Shown here piece after piece: positions 28,711 through 35,571 of a stretch of 64,000 nucleotides of DNA (positions within the stretch are counted from its first letter, which is position 1; each line of letters opens with the position of its first letter). The notes beneath the pieces are model-generated. The model did no database searches and was not told where the DNA came from. It was given only the letters and a program-made list of their open reading frames with translations. Location: NCBI RefSeq assembly GCF_019931065.1, contig NZ_JAIOUQ010000014.1, positions 1 to 64,000 of the forward strand, written 5' to 3'. This stretch comes from Methanobacterium spitsbergense (lineage in GTDB: Archaea; Methanobacteriota; Methanobacteria; Methanobacteriales; Methanobacteriaceae). The position numbers and the translations under genes are program-made.

Positions 28711-28875
28711 ATGAATGAAAAACCAATCTTTAAGCAATTGAACTTTAAACTATCAGAAAAACAACTCGAAGACTTGGAAAAACTATCATCTGCAATGGGT
28801 AATGTTTCTAAATCAAACTTGATTAGAATTGCAATAACTGAATATATAATGAAATATAATGAGTTATTAGAGTAG
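28711..28875 (+). CDS. Intact ribbon-helix-helix regulator, founder of the relic family
   Basis: 54 residues. RHH layout: strand FKQLNFKLSEKQLEDLEKL, helix A LSSAMG, turn NVSKSN, helix B LIRIAITEYIMKYNELLE. GAGGTATCAAC precedes the ATG. This is the only intact copy in the window; the six relics at 25759, 29573, 30844, 31758, 31884 and 32139 match its 3' end. The palindrome 90 bp upstream suggests autoregulation and perhaps control of the divergent DUF2085/zinc-ribbon operon and the PLD-like operon. Confidence 0.85.
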   Translation: MNEKPIFKQLNFKLSEKQLEDLEKLSSAMGNVSKSNLIRIAITEYIMKYNELLE

Positions 28876-28892
28876 TATAGAAGGTTACAAAT

Positions 28893-29453
28893 TTAATCCC
28901 AACCTTTTTTTTCAAGATTTTCTGGAATAACTCCGCACATGTTTTCCTTAATTACAGGATATAACTTATTTATAGATCCAAATCGAAAAGTAAGGTAATC
29001 TTCATTTATGAGATACATAATTATCTCTTTGGTTAGTACTCCCCTCTTTTTAACATCTACTATTTTATCCCATTCAATTTTGACATCTTTAGCGTATTTT
29101 TTTCCAAAACTGATTTTCAGTCCTTTTTTATGTGTAGAAACATAACCATCCATTTGTTTATGTAATATGTTACCACTTGTGGCGGCGAAACCAACAAATC
29201 CCATTAATAATGTTGCAGTAGCTTTTGATTCTGCACTCCTTTCTTGAACTACTGGAATAGTAACAGTAAATTTAAGTGGATTATCAAGCATTTTAATTGT
29301 TTTAGGGGTATGAATGTTCAAACCATTATGTTTAGACAGGGATGTAGTTTTAGGAGGTTCATTTGTAGAACTGACTCCAATTGGATTTCCACACTCACTA
29401 CAAAAATTGGCAGTTTCTTCCATTATATGACCGCATTGATTACATTTAACCAT
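28893..29453 (-). CDS. Zinc-ribbon protein with a PH-like domain
   Basis: 186 residues. The N-terminal ribbon is CNQCGHIMEETANFCSECGNP. A Ser/Thr linker follows, then a short hydrophobic Gly/Ala stretch (TATLLMGFVGFAATSG, possibly membrane-associated), then KISFGKKYAKDVKIEWDKIVDVKKRGV...MYLINEDYLTFRFG, which reads like a bacterial PH (stress-response) fold. The gene is convergent with the intact RHH gene, whose stop lies 17 bp away. The putative PH fold recalls the zinc-ribbon protein at 60081. Function unknown. Confidence 0.75.
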   Translation of the reverse strand: MVKCNQCGHIMEETANFCSECGNPIGVSSTNEPPKTTSLSKHNGLNIHTPKTIKMLDNPLKFTVTIPVVQERSAESKATATLLMGFVGFAATSGNILHKQMDGYVSTHKKGLKISFGKKYAKDVKIEWDKIVDVKKRGVLTKEIIMYLINEDYLTFRFGSINKLYPVIKENMCGVIPENLEKKGWD

Positions 29454-29486
29454 TTAGCCACCACATTTGTTTAATTGTTGTCAATA

Positions 29487-29571
29487 AAAATTAAATATTA
29501 CATATATTATTTGATAGTGTTACTTATTATTTAAATAAATTGAAATTTATTATTATATAAGTCATAACGAA
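29487..29571. repeat. Partial duplicate of the RHH divergent promoter
   Basis: 29487-29543 repeats 28523-28573 with a few changes, followed by a single TAACGAA half-site at 29565-29571. It lies between the PH-like zinc-ribbon gene and the second RHH copy, the same arrangement as upstream of the intact RHH gene. This indicates that the whole promoter-RHH unit was duplicated. Confidence 0.65.
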
Positions 29572-29572
29572 A

Positions 29573-29703
29573 TAATCTGAAACTTAACAGAAAAACAATC
29601 AAAAGACCTTGAAAAACTATCAACTGCAATGGGTAATGTTAGTAAATCTAATTTAATTAGGATAGCAATAACAGAATATATAATGAATATAGACTGTATA
29701 TAA
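29573..29703 (+). pseudogene. RHH gene relic 2 (nearly full length, no start)
   Basis: Reads NLTEKQSKDLEKLSTAMG, NVSKSN, LIRIAITEYIMN and then a divergent tail to TAA at 29701. The N-terminal part needs a one-base shift (CTGAAACTTAACAG against TTTAAACTATCAG) and there is no start codon. It ends 41 bp before the Shedu-like gene. Confidence 0.75.
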
Positions 29704-29744
29704 AATTGTAAGATGCTATAATATATTCTCTGGGATGTTTTTTC

Positions 29745-30827
29745 ATGGTAAAACAAGAAAAATTTAAAATAAGCTCAAAAATTCCTTCAGAAATCAGAGT
29801 ATACCGACAAAAAATCGATAAAATAGTAAAGTTAGAACATAGATATTGGAAGGAAATTCAGAAAAAAAAATCATTATTTAAAGAAATTGATGCAGATTTA
29901 GACAGAAAAATTGAGTCGATTTTCCCTTCTAATGTTTCTATTCGAATTTATGCATGTAAAAATGGTATAATCTTATTAAGATATATAGAATTTAATATGC
30001 CTACAAAATTCCAAATTTTTTACTCTCTTACACCCTTGGAAACTTTCATGAATGCCGTGCCCATCCCTACTGAATCCGGAGAGTTTCTCATTCCAATGCC
30101 TCTTGGAGAAAATTATCAGTTTATAAATTGTATATTTAATAATGTAACAATTAAATGGCTTAATATAAGTTCTTATTTATATGGTAATAGTAATTTAATT
30201 GAAATTGAAGATGCACTAACTGATTTAGATATATATGTGAATGGAATGCTTAATAATTCCCATTTTGAGGTTGGAGTCACGAAACAAGAGGATAAAAAAA
30301 ATATTATAAAAGTTTTTAAAGAAAAACTTAAAGAATTTGAAGAATTATTAAAAAAAGCACAAGTTGAAGAGGATATACAAAAATTTCTAAACAAGAACCC
30401 ACTTCTAATTCAACCCCACTCAAAAAAAATACCAAAACAAAAATTAGGAGAAGATTGGGTAACAGACTTTGTTTTGATTAATATTCTTGATCAAGGGCAC
30501 AAATACACTTTTGTAGAAATAGAAAAATCGGATATGCCTATTTTAACTAAAAATAATGAATTTACGTCAAAATTTAAACATGCTGAAAAACAGATTTTGG
30601 ATTGGGATATTTGGTTAGAAAAAAATCTAAATTATATAAAAAATAAATTAAAAAGTTTTGAATACCCTCCAGATTATCTGATTATAGGTGGAAGATCTAA
30701 GGATATGGGAGAAAATGAGAAACAATATATTAAAGCATATAATCGTAAAAACGATATTACCTTTTTAACTTACGACGATCTTTTAAAAAGAGCTGAAGAA
30801 TTTGTAAAAAGCTTAGAGGATAATTAA
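29745..30827 (+). CDS. Shedu (SduA)-like DUF4263 nuclease
   Basis: 360 residues. The C-terminal 160 residues match the DUF4263/SduA pattern: EEDIQKFLNKNPLLIQP, LGEDWVTDFVLIN, YTFVEIEKSD (PD-(D/E)XK-type core), FKHAEKQILDWDIWLEKN and PDYLIIGG. The N-terminal 190 residues are a separate, mixed domain typical of the variable Shedu N-terminus. Shedu proteins are single-gene anti-phage nucleases. Here it sits between RHH relic 2 and relic 3 in a row of zinc-ribbon genes. The ATG at 29745 is clear although the ribosome site is weak (TGGGATG). Confidence 0.8.
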   Translation: MVKQEKFKISSKIPSEIRVYRQKIDKIVKLEHRYWKEIQKKKSLFKEIDADLDRKIESIFPSNVSIRIYACKNGIILLRYIEFNMPTKFQIFYSLTPLETFMNAVPIPTESGEFLIPMPLGENYQFINCIFNNVTIKWLNISSYLYGNSNLIEIEDALTDLDIYVNGMLNNSHFEVGVTKQEDKKNIIKVFKEKLKEFEELLKKAQVEEDIQKFLNKNPLLIQPHSKKIPKQKLGEDWVTDFVLINILDQGHKYTFVEIEKSDMPILTKNNEFTSKFKHAEKQILDWDIWLEKNLNYIKNKLKSFEYPPDYLIIGGRSKDMGENEKQYIKAYNRKNDITFLTYDDLLKRAEEFVKSLEDN

Positions 30828-30843
30828 CTTCATGAATATTAAG

Positions 30844-30925
30844 AATGAGTATGTTATAAATTATTAGAATAGCAATAACTGAATATATTATGAAATATCA
30901 AGTGTTGCTGGAAGACGTGGTATAA
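30844..30925 (+). pseudogene. RHH gene relic 3
   Basis: 30863-30925 reads IRIAITEYIMKYQVLLEDVV then stop. The bases before it (GAATGAGTATGTTATAAATTATTAG) are a decayed form of the NVSKSNLI codons. It begins 16 bp after the Shedu-like gene stop and ends 41 bp before the next zinc-ribbon gene. Confidence 0.75.
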
Positions 30926-30966
30926 TACAATATTAATAATAAATTGGATAATAAGTAGGAAGGATT

Positions 30967-31242
30967 ATGATGTATTGTCAAGAATGTGGAACTGAAATCA
31001 AAGAAGGAAATTTCTGTAAAAAATGTAATAAAGATATTAAACTCAAAACTCCTAATAATAAAATCAATTCCAATAAAGAGATAAAAAATAAGTTAGCTTC
31101 TAGAAGAAAAGAAGTAAATAAAAATCTTAAACCTGCACCAAAAATAACTCGAAAAGAAATTATTATTGCAGTGGTTTGTCTTTTAGTTTTAGTGGGAATA
31201 GTAGTGTTGGGAGGGGCTTTTTTTCAAATTTTTAAAGGCTAA
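30967..31242 (+). CDS. Zinc-ribbon protein with one C-terminal membrane segment
   Basis: 91 residues. The ribbon YCQECGTEIKEGNFCKKCNKD is followed by a very lysine-rich linker and a single C-terminal membrane anchor (IIIAVVCLLVLVGIVVLGGAFF). An AGGAAGG site precedes two adjacent ATGs (30967, 30970). It is 31 bp upstream of another zinc-ribbon gene and probably cotranscribed. Tail-anchored ribbon proteins of this kind have no known function. Confidence 0.8.
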   Translation: MMYCQECGTEIKEGNFCKKCNKDIKLKTPNNKINSNKEIKNKLASRRKEVNKNLKPAPKITRKEIIIAVVCLLVLVGIVVLGGAFFQIFKG

Positions 31243-31273
31243 TAGTTAGTATGATTGGGGGTATGGTTTATTA

Positions 31274-31756
31274 ATGGTTAAATGTCCTGAATGTGGGTCA
31301 AAAAATGATAATGGTAATGTTTATTGTTCTGAGTGTGGTAACAATCTAAAAATATTATCCAAAACCAGTAATTTTAATAAAAAAGCTATATTGTTAGGGA
31401 TTATCATTCTATATTTTCTATTGACTATTTCTGGAAACTTAAAATTTAATAATTTACCCATGATATTGATAAGTATTATATTAAGTTATTTTATAAGTGG
31501 TTTTATTACAGGTTATACAGCCGACAGACTATATACAAGAAGTTCCATCCTAAATGGTTTAGTTGTGGGAATTATAATAACTATCCCTATGTCTATACTT
31601 GTTTCTGAACTTGCATCAGATTATGATCCAGAATTTACTTATTATTCATTTATTTTTCTTTTGTTAATGATTTTTCTTTGTGGATTAGGAGGAGGTTTAG
31701 GAGGTTATATTAAGTTAAAGAAAAATCTGGGAAAAAGTAAAGAAGTAATGATTTAA
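31274..31756 (+). CDS. Zinc-ribbon protein with four membrane segments (paralogue of 25857-26330)
   Basis: 160 residues. The ribbon CPECGSKNDNGNVYCSECGNN and four membrane segments with SGFITGYTADRLYTRSSILNGLVVG and the terminal GLGGGLGGYIK match the gene at 25857. Both paralogues follow an RHH relic, and both have a GGGG-rich leader. The duplicated pair implies that RHH tail plus cargo moved or was copied as a unit. Function unknown. Confidence 0.8.
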   Translation: MVKCPECGSKNDNGNVYCSECGNNLKILSKTSNFNKKAILLGIIILYFLLTISGNLKFNNLPMILISIILSYFISGFITGYTADRLYTRSSILNGLVVGIIITIPMSILVSELASDYDPEFTYYSFIFLLLMIFLCGLGGGLGGYIKLKKNLGKSKEVMI

Positions 31757-31757
31757 A

Positions 31758-31790
31758 ATAACTGAATATATAAAGACCTGTTGGAAGGGA
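31758..31790 (+). pseudogene. RHH gene relic 4 (minimal)
   Basis: ATAACTGAATATATA (ITEYI codons) is preserved, then the sequence degrades to AAGACCTGTTGGAAGG, which still resembles the end of relic 3. It lies directly after the stop of the zinc-ribbon gene. Confidence 0.5.
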
Positions 31791-31883
31791 TTTAAAGTCT
31801 CAATAAATTTTAAATTTATTTCAAGTATCCATTAACAGGACATCCAAAACTAACAAAAACTTTTAATTTGTTTTAACGATTTT

Positions 31884-31943
31884 AAATCCAACTTAATACG
31901 GATAGCAATAACTGAATATATAATGGAATATACTGACTTGTAA
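31884..31943 (+). pseudogene. RHH gene relic 5
   Basis: Reads KSNLIRIAITEYIMEYTDL then stop. It is preceded by TTTTAACGATTTT and followed 12 bp later by a small membrane-protein gene relic. Confidence 0.75.
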
Positions 31944-31955
31944 AAGAGGATTAAA

Positions 31956-32137
31956 ATGTTATTTATATTAATTTTCGGAATAATTTTCTTGTTTATTGGA
32001 TTAAAAAATTTAATAAAAGTTGGAAAACATTATTCATTATTGAAAAGAAAGCACCCATTGATATTGTAGGGTTAATAGGATCTGCGTTAGTTTTTATATT
32101 AGGAAGTTATCTTATTTTGACTAATCTAACTTTCTAA
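31956..32137 (+). pseudogene. Small two-segment membrane protein, one frameshift
   Basis: MLFILIFGIIFLFIGL...LLKRK is open from the ATG at 31956 to a stop at 32067. A one-base shift near 32050 continues it as APIDIVGLIGSALVFILGSY and ends at 32137. Joined, it is a roughly 60-residue protein with two membrane helices. The first part alone (37 residues) might still be made. Confidence 0.5.
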
Positions 32138-32138
32138 T

Positions 32139-32191
32139 AATGGGTATGTTAGTAAATACATCTAATTAAAATAGCAATAACTGAATATAAT
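32139..32191 (+). pseudogene. RHH gene relic 6
   Basis: AATGGGTATGTTAGTAAATACATCTAATTAAAATAGC...ACTGAATATAA follows relic 2 base by base with small indels, now with stops in every useful frame. It sits between the small membrane relic and the end of a minus-strand gene. Confidence 0.6.
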
Positions 32192-32195
32192 TGTT

Positions 32196-32438
32196 TTACT
32201 CTTTTTTACAGCCTGTTAATTTATCAAATATATTTTTAAATTGTTGTTTATCGGATCCGTTTTCTAATGATTCAAGTATAATATCCATACATTGGTGTTG
32301 GATAGTTGTTTGGAGTTCACTATTTCCTTTATTATAACAGCCTCGAATGGAATTAAACAGCTCAATGGTTATATATTCCAATGTTGCTTCTTTGCTATTC
32401 AGTACCTTATCATTTTTTGTCATCGTTATCACTTCCAT
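32196..32438 (-). CDS. Small hypothetical protein, overlapping operon partner
   Basis: 80 residues, helical, with one Cys near the centre and one near the end; no known domain. The start overlaps the end of the upstream 149-residue gene by 29 bp. A start two to six codons further in (MTKNDK) would shorten this. The two are read from the candidate-origin region toward the RHH array, as expected for plasmid- or virus-type small genes. Confidence 0.5.
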   Translation of the reverse strand: MEVITMTKNDKVLNSKEATLEYITIELFNSIRGCYNKGNSELQTTIQHQCMDIILESLENGSDKQQFKNIFDKLTGCKKE

Positions 32439-32859
32439 CTGTTAGGGCTTTGATGTTCTTAGGTATCCGATTAAATAAACGATTCATGAAACTAAGATTT
32501 TCTAATTTAGTTATTGCTACTAAATAATTTTTATTCAGACGTTCCAATGAGATTATTTGATATAATAATTTATCATGCTTATCTTGTAAGTCCTGTACCT
32601 TTTCTTTATGTTCCTTAAGATCCATTGTTAAATCTGTTATTGTATTTTCTTGTAATTCCATGTTTAATATTTTATTTTTATATTCAACAGGTATTATCAT
32701 GACTTCTTGTTTATCATTGAAAGGGCTTTCACGTTCTGGAATAGTGATTGTAAATTGAACGGTTGTATATTTCTCCTTTTTTCCATCTTTTAGCGTTCTT
32801 GATAATTCCCTTGAATATCTTTTAACTGTACTTATTGATATTATATTAGATATTATCAT
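32410..32859 (-). CDS. Hypothetical coiled-coil protein of the mobile module
   Basis: 149 residues. The N-terminal half is strand-rich (YTTVQFTITIPERESPF, EVMIIPVEYKNKI), then a coiled coil (ENTITDLTMDLKEHKEKVQDLQDKHDKLLYQIISLE), then a basic/acidic tail. No domain recognised. It is the first gene to the left of the repeat-rich non-coding region and transcribed away from it, so a role in replication or its control is possible but unproven. Confidence 0.55.
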   Translation of the reverse strand: MIISNIISISTVKRYSRELSRTLKDGKKEKYTTVQFTITIPERESPFNDKQEVMIIPVEYKNKILNMELQENTITDLTMDLKEHKEKVQDLQDKHDKLLYQIISLERLNKNYLVAITKLENLSFMNRLFNRIPKNIKALTDGSDNDDKK

Positions 32860-33838
32860 GTAAATATAATAATAGGTTTTAGGACTTTAATTATAGAGTT
32901 TCCATACAAATAGATTATATCAACAGAAAAGTAGTATGCTAAATACCCTATTTAGTGTATATCATTAGGGTTAAACTTGGATTTAAAATCTCATATTGAC
33001 AAATTCTTGACAAATTATGTCCAACTTACAATATTTCAAAAGTTAAGTTATAAAAATAAATATGGTAGGGTAAGTTAGGTTATACACTATTCAAAAAGTA
33101 GTCAAAAACCGGTCAAAAGGTGTCAAAAAACTATGTCCATAAAACACTCTCTCAGGACATTAACAAATAAGGTTAATATTAAGTTATACCAGTATTGGGG
33201 TTCTAACAAGTTTGATTTAAAATCCGATACCAACTGAAAAATAAGGGTAATGGTATGTGTCAAAACCAAACTAATTTGTCAATTAATTGTTAAGTTAATG
33301 TCAAGAAATAGGATTGTTAAAGTATTGTTAAGTTATTGTTAAACAACTTGCATATTATTGCAGTTACTTGCATTTTCATAACTGTTGGATTTTATTTTGT
33401 ACCTGTTGAATTATTGTTGAATTTTCAGGTTAAAAAAGTCATATTTAAAATGTCACTTTTCACTTTTTAGGTAACTTTTTTGAGATGGGTTTGTGCTTAA
33501 TTATTTTTATATTATATCCATGAAATTAGTTAATATAAATGGTTTTAACTTAAAACAAGGGAGTATTAAGAAGTTTATCAGTTTTATTTCAGATTCACTT
33601 TTAAACACAATTATTCTTTTTTCATGATAATTTAGTGCTTATGACTTTTTTTATTAGAGGGTTTTTTGTCATGTTAATGTCATTAGTTTACAGGTTGAAA
33701 ATATCTTAAATTTTCTTCCAATATCATTCCTATAATATTCCTTTTTATTGTTTTTATGCTAGGATAATTTCGGTTAAAAAATGTTAATTTAATAATAATA
33801 AAAAAAATAATAAGTAATAATAAAATGGGGGTTCAATT
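32860..33838. other. Candidate replication origin / regulatory region of the mobile module
   Basis: 979 bp without a gene. Between 32996 and 33421 there are several families of short direct repeats spaced about one helical turn (listed in the next entry). An inverted repeat ATGTCC (33133-33138) / GGACAT (33155-33160) is also present. The part from 33430 to 33838 is AT-rich with T-tracts and nothing else I can name. Confidence 0.55.
32996..33421. repeat. Helically phased short direct repeats (iteron-like)
   Basis: TTGACAAATT starts at 32996 and 33007. TCAAAA starts at 33091, 33102, 33113 and 33123. ATTGTTAA starts at 33286, 33313, 33324 and 33335. TTGCA starts at 33348, 33358 and 33368. TGTTG(G/A)A starts at 33383, 33404 and 33415. 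Within sets the spacing is 10-11 bases or a near multiple, so sites face the same side of the helix. This is what replication-initiator or nucleoprotein binding arrays look like. Confidence 0.65.
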
Positions 33839-33943
33839 ATGGATAATGATACAAAACTAATCTTAATGGTCGTTATAATAATTGTAGTTGTAGGATTATT
33901 TGCTTATGCAAACTTTGCCGCACAACAAAGACTTATGGGATAA
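33839..33943 (+). CDS. Very small single-span membrane protein
   Basis: 34 residues: MDNDTKLILMVVIIIVVVGL, then FAYANFAAQQRLMG. A GGGGGT site lies seven bases before the ATG, and the zinc-ribbon gene starts 21 bp after its stop. One membrane helix with a short polar tail. It is the first + strand gene to the right of the candidate origin. Confidence 0.6.
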   Translation: MDNDTKLILMVVIIIVVVGLFAYANFAAQQRLMG

Positions 33944-33964
33944 AAAAAAGAGGATGGTTCAAAT

Positions 33965-34195
33965 ATGAGTTATTGTCCAGTTTGTGGGAAAGATATTGGT
34001 GAAAAACCTTTTGATGAAGGTGGTTGGTGTCCTAATTGTGTTGGCACTAAGGAATATATGGAATTAGAAGGAAAACTTGAGGAATATAAAAAGAACGAAG
34101 AATCCTTAGAAAAAAATAAGATGGGAGCAAATATGGGGGTTGTTGGATGGGTTGCTTGGAATGAAAAGAAGAAAAGAGAATGTAAAAAAGATTAA
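33965..34195 (+). CDS. Small zinc-ribbon protein (soluble)
   Basis: 76 residues. An irregular ribbon CPVCGKDIGEKPFDEGGWCPNC is followed by a charged helix (EYMELEGKLEEYKKNEESLEKNK) and a small Gly/Trp patch. Unlike the ribbon proteins of the RHH array it has no membrane segment. It is probably cotranscribed with the 34-residue membrane protein. Function unknown; related small proteins occur in archaeal plasmids and viruses, as far as I can recall. Confidence 0.65.
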   Translation: MSYCPVCGKDIGEKPFDEGGWCPNCVGTKEYMELEGKLEEYKKNEESLEKNKMGANMGVVGWVAWNEKKKRECKKD

Positions 34196-34398
34196 TAGTA
34201 ATTCGTGTGCCGTACATTTTGTTTAATTCTTATTCTACTTTCTTCTGGAAGTAAAAATTAATTTATTGTTAAAGAACCTTCCAGGATCCTTCCATAAACC
34301 TTCCTTTTTATTCCTTTTTTATAGACGGCCAAAACTGCCAAAACTTACCTTTTTTATAGACTGGTAGAATTGGTAATATACTTTAAATATCGTGGAAT

Positions 34399-34857
34399 TT
34401 ATTTTGTTGAATTACCATTCTTAAACTTATTTAATAAATTATCCATTTTATTAAAATCATAATCCACACTACATAATAAGTCATCAAAGGTAAGATTTAA
34501 AAATTCATGAAGTTTATCAGATTCCACGTCAATATTAAAAATATTTTTTAATAACAGGTGCATCATATATTCCATTCTACGATTATGAGTTGAATCTCTA
34601 CATTCAAAACATGTTAATTTTTGATTTAACAGGTCTATCTTTTCGGATTTATTGAAAGAATGTTTATCTAAACTTCTAATTTTATCATCAAAGTTGCTCA
34701 AAGTGTCTTCCATGTATTGAACTTCTTTTTTAGGTACACTACTACATAAACGATATTCGGTTAAACAATAACCCTCATCATGAAGGAATATATCACTTAC
34801 AGGTCTATCATGGTATATTACCTCTTTAAAATCTGTTTGTTCATTATTAAGAACCAT
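34399..34857 (-). CDS. Hypothetical protein, possibly the second half of a frameshifted gene
   Basis: 152 residues, no recognised domain; several Cys are scattered (EYRLCSS, FECRDST). It overlaps the upstream 142-residue gene by 40 bp in another frame. The same frame is open upstream of this ATG and reads RYVPRNEPDWDKM, which looks like natural protein, so both genes could be one of about 280 residues split by a frameshift near 34895. Setting: mobile module between the candidate origin and the primase-helicase. Confidence 0.5.
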   Translation of the reverse strand: MVLNNEQTDFKEVIYHDRPVSDIFLHDEGYCLTEYRLCSSVPKKEVQYMEDTLSNFDDKIRSLDKHSFNKSEKIDLLNQKLTCFECRDSTHNRRMEYMMHLLLKNIFNIDVESDKLHEFLNLTFDDLLCSVDYDFNKMDNLLNKFKNGNSTK

Positions 34858-35246
34858 TTTATCCCAATCAGGCTCGTTTCTTGGAACATATCTTTAAGGT
34901 GTGGATAATATTTAATAGCTTCTTGGATACTTTCATCTTCCATAGTCTTAACGTTATCAAAATAGGCTTTTCTTTTAGGGTAATGATTCTTAAAATGTCT
35001 TGAAATTGACATCTCAGTGATAAGTTCTTGTTTATCTCCCATATAAACTTTAATATCTTTGAATGGGTGCTTAAGTTCGTACATGTGTTCTATTTCTTTT
35101 TGATACTTACTATTACATACCTTACATTTAGGTTCATGACCTCTCAGGGCGTTCTTTTCCTTAATTCTCCTTTTCTGAGAGTCTTCTCCTATGCTTTCAA
35201 TAAGAGAAACCATTTTATTATATTCTTTCATCTTGATTACCTCCAA
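34818..35246 (-). CDS. Hypothetical DNA-binding-like protein of the mobile module
   Basis: 142 residues. After a basic start (QKRRIKEKNALRGHEPK) come a C-x2-C pair (CKVCNSKYQKEIEHMY) and EMSISRHFKNHYPKRKAY, which resembles a helix-turn-helix recognition segment, so DNA binding is plausible. The end overlaps the next gene by 40 bp, and the last residues (SLIGIKWFLIMNKQILKR) may be read out of the true frame. ATG at 35231 (MKEYNK) is an alternative start behind a TGGAGGT site. Confidence 0.5.
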   Translation of the reverse strand: MEVIKMKEYNKMVSLIESIGEDSQKRRIKEKNALRGHEPKCKVCNSKYQKEIEHMYELKHPFKDIKVYMGDKQELITEMSISRHFKNHYPKRKAYFDNVKTMEDESIQEAIKYYPHLKDMFQETSLIGIKWFLIMNKQILKR

Positions 35247-35571
35247 TTAATTCACATAAATTAACGATAGTTCACTTTTAACACTAAATTATAAGAAATT
35301 CCATTAGTTGAAAAATTATGATTCAGGTTCAATCAGTAAATACTATATTTTATATGTCTTGCTGAATTATTCAGAACTAAATAAAACCTCCAATGTATTA
35401 CTAACAATTAATTTATATTCAAATCCGATTTCAACAATAATCATGATATAACGTTTAACGACAACTTTTTTATATGTCCAGAAAAGGTGCCACTTTACTG
35501 TAATTTAAGGGTATTTTTAACGGATCCATAATATCCGCCCCATAATCCACTAAACTTTTACTAAACCTGTA
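35247..35571. other. Non-coding stretch upstream of the small gene pair
   Basis: 325 bp, AT-rich. A weak TTTAACGACAA resembles one half of the RHH operator, but no partner half is present. I see no gene or clear repeat. Confidence 0.3.

Noticed and set aside
25759..32191. Regularly recurring GCAATAACTGAATAT-type repeats as a CRISPR array
   Set aside because: The repeats are hundreds of bases to kilobases apart, vary in length, encode the RHH C-terminus and have genes between them; there are no short unique spacers and no cas genes.
34263..34365. CCTTCC and CTTTTTTATAGAC repeats as a second origin
   Set aside because: Only two or three short copies without phasing; probably simple T-rich termination sequence between genes.
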